From assembly GCA_020634615.1 (NCBI GenBank), contig JACKBI010000007.1, forward strand, positions 186,001 through 250,000: DNA of 64,000 bases, written 5' to 3'. This stretch comes from Anaerolineales bacterium (lineage in GTDB: Bacteria > Chloroflexota > Anaerolineae > JAAEKA01). Under the pieces are notes generated by a model. That model was not told where the DNA came from and did no database searches. It saw nothing but the letters and a program-made list of their open reading frames with translations. Below are positions 9,426 to 16,305 of this stretch, one piece after another (position 1 is the first letter of the stretch; the number at the start of each line of letters is the position of its first letter). The position numbers were made by a program, and so were the translations under genes.

Positions 9426-10666
9426 CAGGTATACACTCTATGAAGCGCACACATCACAACGTCATTCCGCAACTGCGCACGCTGGACATCACCGGTTTCT
9501 CGCACCAGGGCCGGCCGGCTTTGCTGTTACGCGATCCGCTGCGTCTTGGCGAAAATCACGTCGTATTGCCGCGTGAGCTTGCTCCGGCCTTGTCGCTGAT
9601 GGACGGGACCAATGATCTGTCCGGGATGCGCGCCGAATTGATGGTGCACTACGGCGTCAATGTTCCCGTCGACGTTTTGCAGCAACTGGTCGATGTACTC
9701 GACGGCAACTACCTTCTCAAGAACGAGCGCTCCTTTGATGCCACAGAGCGCGCTCGACGCGCCTATCGCTCTGCGCCTTTTCGGCCCCCAATGATGGCCG
9801 GACAATCTTATCCGGCTGAACCGGATCGGCTGGCGCGCCACTTGGACGGGTACCTGGCATCCGTCAACGGGGCAGGTCCAGCAAGTGCCGCCGGCAGGGG
9901 CGTGATCAGTCCGCACATCGACTACCCGCGCGGCGGCGCGGTCTACGCGGCTGTCTGGAAGCGCGCCGCGGAGATGGCGCGTGCCGCCGATCTGGTGATC
10001 CTGCTGGGCACCGATCACTACAGCACCGGCGACCGTATCACGCTGACCCGCCAGAGCTATGCGACCCCGTACGGCGTTCTGCCGACCGATGTGGCGCTGG
10101 TGGATGCACTGGCCGGCGCGATCGGTGAGCAGGCCGCCTTTGCCGGCGAGCTGCGCCACCGTGGCGAGCACTCGCTGGAACTGGTCGCGACCTGGCTGCA
10201 CCACATGCGCGGCGGGCAACCGGTGACAATGATACCGATCTTGACCGGCTCTTTCATGGATTTTGTCATGGGTCGTGGTGATCCGGCTAGTGACCCGCAG
10301 CTTGCTGGTTTTCTGGCAACCCTGGACCAGGTTATCGCGGGCCGCAACGTGCTTGTCGTAGCTTCTGGAGATCTGGCACATGTCGGGCCGGCTTTTGGCG
10401 GAGCGGCTGTTGATTCGGCTGGCCGGCAGCGGATCGCCGATGCCGACGATGAGTTAGCGACCGAACTGGCGGCTGGCCGCGCCGACGGCTTTTTCGCCGC
10501 TATCAAGCGAGTGCGTGACGGCAACAACGTCTGTGGCGTTTCGCCGTTCTACCTGATGCTCAGGCTGCTGGGCAGCGTCGAAGGACAGCGCGTCGCATAC
10601 GATCAATGCGCTGCGGATGCCGAAAACGCGTCGCTGGTGTCGATCTGTGGTATGGTGTTCGGTTAG
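9422..10666 (+). CDS. MEMO-family protein (AmmeMemoRadiSam system protein B) with N-terminal PqqD-like region
   Basis: Residues about 115-414 are a MEMO1-family domain, related in fold to class III extradiol dioxygenases. It retains ISPHIDYPRGG (His165) and GTDHYS (His199), and SGDLAH (His320) where the family usually has S-D-x-C-H; here the Cys position is Ala. The first ~105 residues (LMDGTNDLSGM...VDVLDGNYLL) look like a PqqD-type winged helix, though this is by eye only. Start 9422 overlaps the upstream stop; ATG 9440 is an in-frame alternative with AGGT upstream. The enzymatic activity of bacterial MEMO proteins is not settled. No radical-SAM (AmmeMemoRadiSam) partner is in the window. 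Confidence 0.85.
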   Translation: MTGIHSMKRTHHNVIPQLRTLDITGFSHQGRPALLLRDPLRLGENHVVLPRELAPALSLMDGTNDLSGMRAELMVHYGVNVPVDVLQQLVDVLDGNYLLKNERSFDATERARRAYRSAPFRPPMMAGQSYPAEPDRLARHLDGYLASVNGAGPASAAGRGVISPHIDYPRGGAVYAAVWKRAAEMARAADLVILLGTDHYSTGDRITLTRQSYATPYGVLPTDVALVDALAGAIGEQAAFAGELRHRGEHSLELVATWLHHMRGGQPVTMIPILTGSFMDFVMGRGDPASDPQLAGFLATLDQVIAGRNVLVVASGDLAHVGPAFGGAAVDSAGRQRIADADDELATELAAGRADGFFAAIKRVRDGNNVCGVSPFYLMLRLLGSVEGQRVAYDQCAADAENASLVSICGMVFG

Positions 10667-10704
10667 CCTGCCAGCCCACAAACCTCTTTACGGAGTTACC
10701 TGAC

Positions 10705-11937
10705 ATGCCCTACCGATCCATCGTTGAGAGTGAGATTCCGGTCGTCGCCGGGATTCAGGCGCGTGCCTTTCGCGGCGAAGCGGCGCGCTACGAAGAGTCC
10801 TATGGCGGCGGCGGCCGCATGGACTGGCGCGAATTGCGTCTGTTCGATGACGATGCTGGCCGGCCGGTAGCCGCACTCTCTCTCCTTTCGCGGCGAATGA
10901 GCCTGAACGGCGGAGAACTGGATGCTGGTCTGGTGGCCAGCGTGGCTGTGCCGCCAGAGCATCGCCGCCGCGGCTACGGGCGCCGCATGATGCAGGGCTT
11001 GCTGGAGGAATTGCACGGCCAGCGGACCCCGGTCTCCCTGCTTTTTCCGTTTTCCACCGCCTGGTATCGCGGCCTGGGCTACGGCGTGGCCAACTACAAC
11101 TGGCATTTGGACCTGCCGATACGGTTGATGCCCGATTTCGCGGAGCGGTTGGCAGTGCGGCGGGCCACTGCCGAGGATGGGCCGGCTATCCGCGTTTGCT
11201 ACGAAGCTGCCCGGCGCATACCCGACAACAATGGCTGGCTGGCGCGCGGCGATTGGGAATGGCAAAAGCGGCTTTGGGAGAAGCAAGACCTGGAGTGGCT
11301 GTTATTCGAAGCGGACGGCGAGGTCGAGGGCTATCTGGTCTACACGCTGACCTGGGGGCAGTCCGAAGCCTTCACCGAGGTCAAGGAATGGGTCTGGACC
11401 AGCTCGCGCGCCTGGCAAGGGTTGGCCGGCGCGCTGGGCAGCCTGGGCGACCAGGCGCGCACCGTGGTCTACAACACGGCTCGCCACGATCCGTTGCTGC
11501 ACGCGCTGAGCGAACCCTACGACTGGAACCGTCCCCCGGTTGCCTTCGTGTTCTTCCAGGCCGCCAAACTGGTATCCGGCTTCATGTTGCGCGTCGTGCA
11601 TTTGCAAGAAGCATTGAGCAAGCGTCGCTACCCTGCTCACGTCAACGCCGATTTCTGGCTGGAGATCAATGACCCGCAACTCGCCGCCAACTGCCAGCCG
11701 GTGTATCTTGCAGTTCGGGAAGGTAACGGCAACGTTGCTCCGGCTTCCGCAATACGCAACACGCAATACGCAATCCGCACCAACATCTCCACCTTCAGCG
11801 AACTCTACGCCGGTCTCCTCAGCGCCCAGCAGGCGCGCACCATGGGCCGTCTGGAGGGGGATGACGCGGCCTGCGCAGCCCTCAGCGCGGCTTTTGCCGC
11901 CGCGCCGCTCCACATGTGGCCGGCCGACTGGTTCTGA
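10705..11937 (+). CDS. GNAT acetyltransferase, Eis-like
   Basis: A 410-residue protein with an N-terminal GNAT domain carrying the acetyl-CoA pyrophosphate loop (VAVPPEHRRRGYGRRMM), followed by the second acetyltransferase-like fold and SCP2-like C-terminal region typical of Eis-type enzymes, which acetylate amines of small molecules or proteins. ATG 10705 is chosen because CGGAG lies 10 nt upstream; an upstream in-frame start would run far into the MEMO gene. It lies 38 bp after the MEMO gene. Residues around 348-360 (ASAIRNTQYAIRT) come from a short tandem DNA repeat within the gene. The gene ends just before a long palindrome that separates it from copA on the other strand. Confidence 0.88.
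   Translation: MPYRSIVESEIPVVAGIQARAFRGEAARYEESYGGGGRMDWRELRLFDDDAGRPVAALSLLSRRMSLNGGELDAGLVASVAVPPEHRRRGYGRRMMQGLLEELHGQRTPVSLLFPFSTAWYRGLGYGVANYNWHLDLPIRLMPDFAERLAVRRATAEDGPAIRVCYEAARRIPDNNGWLARGDWEWQKRLWEKQDLEWLLFEADGEVEGYLVYTLTWGQSEAFTEVKEWVWTSSRAWQGLAGALGSLGDQARTVVYNTARHDPLLHALSEPYDWNRPPVAFVFFQAAKLVSGFMLRVVHLQEALSKRRYPAHVNADFWLEINDPQLAANCQPVYLAVREGNGNVAPASAIRNTQYAIRTNISTFSELYAGLLSAQQARTMGRLEGDDAACAALSAAFAAAPLHMWPADWF
11746..11781 (+). repeat. Short tandem CGCAATA/CGCAACA repeat inside the acetyltransferase gene
   Basis: The DNA reads as variants of CGCAATACGCAACACGCAAT in direct array. It is translated as the polar segment IRNTQYAIRT at a point where the protein is probably a linker. 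It has the look of intergenic simple repeats rather than of a conserved protein segment. Confidence 0.6.
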
Positions 11938-11950
11938 TCTGCAACCGATC

Positions 11951-12002
11951 CGCAGGAATCGAGAAGGGCGAGCCAATTGGCTCGCCCTTCTCGATTCCTG
12001 CG
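11951..12002. terminator. Perfect 52-bp palindrome, bidirectional terminator
   Basis: Two 26-nt arms meet at AATT with no mismatch: CGCAGGAATCGAGAAGGGCG starts the left arm and its exact complement ends the right arm. It lies 13 bp after the acetyltransferase stop and 26 bp after the copA stop on the other strand, between convergent genes. There is no strong T-run, so its strength as an intrinsic terminator is uncertain, but the position fits transcription termination from both sides. Confidence 0.75.
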
Positions 12003-12027
12003 TACGGCGCGCTGTCTTGCAACCTGC

Positions 12028-14613
12028 CTACAGCTTTGCCTTGCGCAGCCGCAGCGAGTTGGTGACGACGAAGACCGAACTGAATGCCATCGCGGCCGCG
12101 GCGATCATCGGATTGAGGCGGTATTGCGGTCCAAGGATCGGCACCAGCACGCCGGCGGCAATGGGGATCGCCAGCACGTTGTAGAAAAACGCCCAGAAGA
12201 GGTTCTGGCGGATGCCGCGCATGGTCAGGCGGCTGAGCTTGATGGCCTGCGGCACGCTGCGCAGGTCGCCACGCATCAACACGATGTCGGCGGTTTCGAT
12301 GGCGACGTCGGTGCCGGTGCCGATGGCCATGCCGATGTCAGCAAGCGCCAGCGCCGGCGCGTCGTTGACGCCATCCCCAACCATCGCGACCAGTGGGGTA
12401 TGGGGTCTGGGGTGACCGCTGACGTCTGACGTCTGACTTTCTGACCTCTGAAGCCTTCGGATTTCGGCCGATTTTTCGCCCGGCAGCACTTCGGCCACCA
12501 CGCGGTCGACGCCGACCTCGCGGCCGATGGCGTCAGCCGTGCGCTGGTTGTCGCCGGTCAGCATGACGACTTCGATGCCCATCGCGTGCATTTGTTCGAT
12601 TGCTTCGCGCGATGTCGGCTTGACCGTGTCGGCGACGGCGATGACGCCCTGCGCTTCACCATCCACCGCGACCAGCATCGCGGTCTTGGCCTCACCTTGC
12701 AATCGTGTCACTTCGCTTCCCAGGCCGTTGAGGTGGATCTGGCGCTGGTCGAACAGCCGGGCAGTGCCGACGACCACCTCGTGGCCGTCAACGCGGGCGA
12801 CAATGCCGCCGCCAGCGATGGCCTCGAAGGAGAGCGGTTCGGTGATCGCCAGCCCTTGCGCTTTGGCAGCATCGACAATCGCCTGCCCCAGCGGATGCTC
12901 CGAAACGCTCTCGGCGGAGGCGGCAAGGCGCAGAAGGTAATTGGTGATCGGTGATCCGTGATCGGTAGATTGGTGGCTGGTAGATTGGTAGTTGGTAGAT
13001 TGGTAATCTGTAATCGACGACATTTCGCCGTTGACATCCGTTGACTGATCACCGTTTACCGATAACCGATCACCGATCACAATGTCCGTCATCTGCGGCT
13101 TGCCCAGCGTGATGGTGCCGGTCTTGTCCAGCACCACTGTGCCCAGCTTGGCGGACGTTTCCAGCACCTCGGCGTTCTTGACCAGGATGCCATGCTCCGC
13201 GCCCAGGCCGGTGCCGGCCATGACTGCGGTCGGCGTCGCCAGTCCTAATGCGCAGGGACAGGAGATCAGCAACACCGACACGGCGAACATCATCGCTACG
13301 GTGAAGCCGACGCCGCCGACCACGTACCAGACCAGGAAGGTCAGCGCGGCCAGGATCAGCACCGCCGGCACAAAGACTGCCGCGACCCGGTCGGCCAGCC
13401 GCTGGATCGGCGCCTTGGAGCCTTGCGCTTCCTGCACCATGCGCACGATCTGCGCCAGTGCGGTGTCACGACCGACCTTGGTGGCGCGGAAGCGGAAGCT
13501 GCCCGACCGGTTGATGGTCGCGCCGATCACAGGATCGCCCGGCGCCTTCTCCACTGGCAGGCTTTCGCCGGTGACCATGCTCTCGTCCACGGCTGACTGC
13601 CCGCTGAGCACCACCCCGTCCACTGGAATCTTCTCGCCGGGGCGGACGATCACCACGTCGTTGACCTCGACCGCATCGATTGGTACCTCGATCTCGTCGC
13701 CCTGCCGGACGATGCGCGCGGTTCGGGCCTGGAGGCTGAGCAGCTTGCGGATCGAGTCGCCAGCCTGGGTCTTGGCCTTGGCTTCCAGGTACTTACCGAC
13801 CATGATCAGCGTGACGATCGCGGCTGCCGACTCGAAGTACAGATGCTCATCCAGCCCCAGGACCAGCACGATGGTGCTGAAAATGAACGCCGTCAGCGAA
13901 CCAATCGCGACCAGCGTGTCCATGTTGGCGGTGTGCGCTTTGGTGGCGGCCTTCCAGGCGCTGCTGAGGAACGGCCAGCCGACCCAGAATTGCACGGGGA
14001 TGGTCAGGGCGAACAAGAGCCAGCCACGGGCCGCGAAGTGCGGGATCAGCCCGAAGTCATGGCCCATGCTCAACACCATGATGATGCTGGTCAACACGAT
14101 GCCAACGGTCAGCCGCCGCTTGCGGTCGTTGAGATCGGCCGTGCGCGCCTTCATCTCGGCGTCTTCGGCCGTCTCGCCCTCGCCTGCCTCCGCCTCGATC
14201 ACCTTGTAGCCGACGTCGCTGACCTTGCGCTTCATGTCGCCCAGGCTGACAGCCGTCGGCAGGTAGCGAACATGCGCCGACTCGCTGGCATAGCTCACCG
14301 ACACGTCCAGCACCCCATCCATCCGCTTGAGGTTGCGCTCGATGGTCATCGCGCAGTTGGTGCAGGTCATGCCGGCGATGGGCAGGTCAATGGTTGCCTC
14401 AGTCACGCCGTAGCCCACGTCCTCGATAGCTTTGGTCAGCTCGGCCGGCTTGATGACTGCCGGGTCGTAGATGACTTCAGCGCGCTCGTTGGCGTAGTTG
14501 ACGTTGGCTTCAAGGACGCCATCCTTGCGGTTGAGGTTGCGCGAAATCGTGTTGGCGCAGTTGGTGCAGGTCATCCCGGTGACGGGGACGCTGAGGCGTT
14601 TGGTTGTTGTCAT
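12028..14613 (-). CDS. copA: Copper-exporting P1B-type ATPase
   Basis: An 861-residue membrane ATPase that exports Cu(I). Two N-terminal HMA domains each carry GMTCTNC (Cys16/Cys19 and Cys84/Cys87). The membrane part has the ion-binding Cys-Pro-Cys (452-454, [11 protein letters not shown]). The catalytic part has DKTGT with phosphorylated Asp496, the SEHPLG motif of the nucleotide-binding domain and [11 protein letters not shown]. Length is slightly above the family norm because residues about 512-558, between the phosphorylation site and the SEHPLG motif, are a low-complexity Ser/Thr/Gln/Asp-rich stretch encoded by a hairpin repeat also found in nearby spacers. It is the last gene of the csoR-copZ-DUF411-copA unit and is probably derepressed by copper through CsoR. 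Confidence 0.97.
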   Translation of the reverse strand: MTTTKRLSVPVTGMTCTNCANTISRNLNRKDGVLEANVNYANERAEVIYDPAVIKPAELTKAIEDVGYGVTEATIDLPIAGMTCTNCAMTIERNLKRMDGVLDVSVSYASESAHVRYLPTAVSLGDMKRKVSDVGYKVIEAEAGEGETAEDAEMKARTADLNDRKRRLTVGIVLTSIIMVLSMGHDFGLIPHFAARGWLLFALTIPVQFWVGWPFLSSAWKAATKAHTANMDTLVAIGSLTAFIFSTIVLVLGLDEHLYFESAAAIVTLIMVGKYLEAKAKTQAGDSIRKLLSLQARTARIVRQGDEIEVPIDAVEVNDVVIVRPGEKIPVDGVVLSGQSAVDESMVTGESLPVEKAPGDPVIGATINRSGSFRFRATKVGRDTALAQIVRMVQEAQGSKAPIQRLADRVAAVFVPAVLILAALTFLVWYVVGGVGFTVAMMFAVSVLLISCPCALGLATPTAVMAGTGLGAEHGILVKNAEVLETSAKLGTVVLDKTGTITLGKPQMTDIVIGDRLSVNGDQSTDVNGEMSSITDYQSTNYQSTSHQSTDHGSPITNYLLRLAASAESVSEHPLGQAIVDAAKAQGLAITEPLSFEAIAGGGIVARVDGHEVVVGTARLFDQRQIHLNGLGSEVTRLQGEAKTAMLVAVDGEAQGVIAVADTVKPTSREAIEQMHAMGIEVVMLTGDNQRTADAIGREVGVDRVVAEVLPGEKSAEIRRLQRSESQTSDVSGHPRPHTPLVAMVGDGVNDAPALALADIGMAIGTGTDVAIETADIVLMRGDLRSVPQAIKLSRLTMRGIRQNLFWAFFYNVLAIPIAAGVLVPILGPQYRLNPMIAAAAMAFSSVFVVTNSLRLRKAKL
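12941..13080. repeat. GATCGGT-type hairpin repeat inserted in frame in copA
   Basis: The left arm is built of GGTGATCGGTGATCCGTGAT words and TAGATTGGTAG units, and the right arm contains ACCGATAACCGATCACCGAT. The same arms occur in spacers at 14619-14718, 15236-15313, 36450-36530 and 37440-37595. In copA the segment stays open in frame and adds roughly 45 polar residues at a loop between P- and N-domain elements. Confidence 0.7.
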
Positions 14614-14618
14614 GGTAG

Positions 14619-14718
14619 TTTGTGATCAGTAGCCGGTGATCAGCAACCGGTGATCGGTAATCAGTGACCGGAATTCTGGTGTCCGTTTGCTGATTACCGA
14701 TTACCGATCACTGGTCAC
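14619..14718. repeat. GATCGGTAATC hairpin repeat between copA and the DUF411 gene
   Basis: The left arm (about 14632-14670) contains CGGTGATCGGTAATCAGTGA and the right arm (about 14690-14718) the complementary TGATTACCGATTACCGATCA. The right arm runs into the last codons of the DUF411 gene. Confidence 0.65.
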
Positions 14719-15211
14719 CGGAATAACTGGCGAATACTTCGGTGTTGCCGTTCTTGTCGAATGCAATGACCTGGTACGGCTCGGCTGCGACGCCGGGCAC
14801 TTCCATACCGGGTGAGCCGACTGGCATGCCGGGCACGGCCAAGCCGAGGACATCAGCAGGCCGCTCAGCCAGCAGACGGTTGACGTCTTCCACGGGCACG
14901 TGGCCCTCGATGATATAGCCATCGACGATGGCTGTGTGGCATCCCTGGAGTTGCGCTGGAACCTGGCTCAGTACCTTTTGACCTTCGGAGCTGTCGAGCT
15001 CCTTGGCCGTGACGGTAAAGCCGTTCTCTTCCATGTACGTCATCCAGTCGCCACAGCAGCCTCAGGTGGGTGAGCGGTAGACTGTGACCTCCGGCGTCGC
15101 CGGCTGGGCTGCGCTGTCGGGCGCTGCCGCCGTGCCGGCCGGTCCAGCCGGGGCAACGCAGGCTGCCAGCAACAGCCCTGCCAGCAGCAGAAGGGGTATG
15201 AATCGTCGCAT
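14708..15211 (-). CDS. DUF411 lipoprotein with in-frame TGA at a conserved Cys position
   Basis: Read through the TGA at 15062-15064 this is a 167-codon gene. Its N-terminus (MRRFIPLLLLAGLLLAAC) is a lipoprotein signal with lipobox LAAC. The mature part is a DUF411 domain, a family of periplasmic metal-binding proteins next to copper genes, with SCHT-like GCHTAIVDGYIIEGHVP and GLAVPGMPVGSPGME. The family starts with SPTCGCCxxW; here codon 50 is TGA followed by GCCGDW, so the first Cys is replaced by TGA while both flanks are intact. GGAAGGAG lies 9 nt before ATG 15211. Either selenocysteine, a nonsense mutation or a sequence error; without readthrough only a 49-residue fragment is made. Part of the CsoR copper operon. 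Confidence 0.8.
15062..15064 (-). other. In-frame TGA codon (possible selenocysteine)
   Basis: Codon 50 of the DUF411 lipoprotein. The frame is TVYRSPT-TGA-GCCGDWMTY, so TGA stands at the first Cys of the CGCC motif. If decoded as selenocysteine the site would be U-G-C-C, an UxxC redox motif. I see only a weak ACGG/CCGU hairpin about 35 nt downstream and cannot claim a SECIS element. No selA, selB, selC or selD gene is in the window. Confidence 0.5.
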
Positions 15212-15235
15212 TGACTGAGACTCCTTCCGAGTCAG

Positions 15236-15313
15236 GGTCAGGGGGTAATCGGTAAACGGTGATCGGTACTCAGTAACCAGATTCGGAACCGGGTACTGAT
15301 TACCGTTCACTGG
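15236..15313. repeat. GATCGGTAATC hairpin repeat between DUF411 gene and copZ
   Basis: The left part reads GGGGTAATCGGTAAACGGTG and the right part TACTGATTACCGTTCACTGG, giving an imperfect hairpin that fills the whole spacer up to the copZ stop. Confidence 0.6.
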
Positions 15314-15523
15314 TTACGCGTTTGACGCAGGGTAGCCGATTTCTGCCAGCATGCTGGTCACAGCCGGCAACACGCTATCGCTGGTGACATCGACCATGAC
15401 GGCCTTGCTCTGCTCGTTGGCCTTGACGGATTGCACGCCGTCAACATCCTTGAGCTCGCGCTCGATGGTCGCAACACAGTGGCCGCATGAGATGTTCGGA
15501 ACGGTGTAGGTTTTGGTGGTCAT
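15314..15523 (-). CDS. copZ: CopZ-like HMA copper chaperone
   Basis: A 69-residue single HMA domain that carries Cu(I) to CopA in the cytoplasm. The metal site is ISCGHC near residue 13-16. The ferredoxin-like fold is complete (VATIERELKDVDGV, then VMVDVTSDSV and IGYPA). ATG 15523 is chosen over an upstream in-frame start because GAGGAG lies 5-10 nt upstream and the upstream extension is derived from spacer repeats. It lies between csoR and the DUF411 lipoprotein gene in the copper unit. Confidence 0.93.
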   Translation of the reverse strand: MTTKTYTVPNISCGHCVATIERELKDVDGVQSVKANEQSKAVMVDVTSDSVLPAVTSMLAEIGYPASNA

Positions 15524-15727
15524 TGTAGCTCCTCTTGGTTTCGTAGTGCGATAGTTTGCTGGTTTGATAGTTGGATAGCCCGACAGTGGTACAGCGAGAT
15601 AGCTCTTGGTGGGGAACAGAGTTGTGCGCAGTGGACCGGTGATCATGACCGGCAGTACAGTGGCAATACGCCCAGATACGAGTAGACTAACGCATTACCG
15701 TCACTAACGCACTGCCGAACTAACACA
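15524..15727. repeat. Simple-repeat spacer between csoR and copZ
   Basis: Holds the copZ ribosome-binding site, then GATAGTTTG-type words on one side and TAACGCACTACCG-type words on the other (about 15690-15735). These AACGCACTACCGAACTA words recur in the nuoI-nuoJ spacer. No gene or clear promoter seen. Confidence 0.5.
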
Positions 15728-16006
15728 CTACCGAACCATTTCACTAAACACGCCGACGATTTCGCCGATCATGCGCTCGCGCTCGTCCACATCGGAGCCA
15801 CGGATGGCCGTCGTAACGCAGGTGTTGAGGTGGTTCTCCAGCACCAGCGCGCTGACCCCTTCCAGCGCCTTCTGGACGGCGTGCACCTGACGCATCACGT
15901 CGATGCAGTAGGTGTCGTCGTCCACCATGCGCTGAATGCCGCGCACGTGGCCTTCGATGCTCTTCAGCCGGTTGAGTACTTGTCGCTTTTGTTCGTCTTG
16001 CATCAT
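15728..16006 (-). CDS. csoR: CsoR-family copper-sensing repressor
   Basis: A 92-residue all-helical repressor of the CsoR/RcnR family. The Cu(I) ligand set is present: Cys34 (DTYCIDV), His59 and Cys63 (NHLNTC), which fits copper rather than nickel sensing. Apo-CsoR binds a GC-rich palindrome and releases it on Cu(I) binding. A matching operator lies 20 bp upstream of the start. It is the first gene of the copper unit, so the whole unit is probably self-regulated. Confidence 0.94.
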   Translation of the reverse strand: MMQDEQKRQVLNRLKSIEGHVRGIQRMVDDDTYCIDVMRQVHAVQKALEGVSALVLENHLNTCVTTAIRGSDVDERERMIGEIVGVFSEMVR

Positions 16007-16025
16007 CTTCGTGTTCCTTGCGGTT

Positions 16026-16051
16026 TACCCCACCCCCCTGGGGGAGGGGTA
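16026..16051 (-). promoter_or_regulatory. CsoR operator
   Basis: TACCCC, five or six C, a T, five G and GGGGTA form a near-perfect inverted repeat of the type bound by CsoR repressors (TACCC...GGGTA with a G-C-rich core). It lies between an AT-rich TATGAT -10-like element (about 16064-16069, minus strand) and the csoR start, where bound repressor would block transcription. Confidence 0.85.
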
Positions 16052-16150
16052 CTCAGAGTGTATCATATAGATCATCCGAACGTCAAGTATGCGTTGATGC
16101 ATTTCGGTTTGACGGGGTGCAAGCGACAAGTGCGTCCGGGGTCAGCGCGT

Positions 16151-16283
16151 GGCGCGGATTCGGAGTATCCTGATCCGCGACTTCCTCCCAATCAGCGGTT
16201 CTGGTCGCCGGAGAACCGCGAATCAAGAAGAAGCGCGGATTCGGAAAACCCCGAATCCGCGCCTTCCTCTCGATCAGCGGTTC
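16151..16283. repeat. Nested inverted repeats with GCGCGGATTCGG arms
   Basis: GCGCGGATTCGG at 16233-16244 pairs perfectly with CCGAATCCGCGC at 16251-16262 across a 6-nt loop. Outer arms GAACCGC (16213-16219) and GCGGTTC (16277-16283) enclose it. A looser copy precedes it (GCGCGGATTCGG...GATCCGCG, from about 16153). It lies just after the stop of the SBBP gene, and a related element lies near 22439-22509, so it could act as a 3' terminator or a REP-like element. Confidence 0.65.
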
Positions 16284-16305
16284 TTGTCCCGGCATCTCTG
16301 GCGGG

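Noticed and set aside
13082..14625. Two long plus-strand open frames opposite copA
   Set aside because: copA carries all P1B-ATPase motifs on the minus strand; the antisense frames have none.
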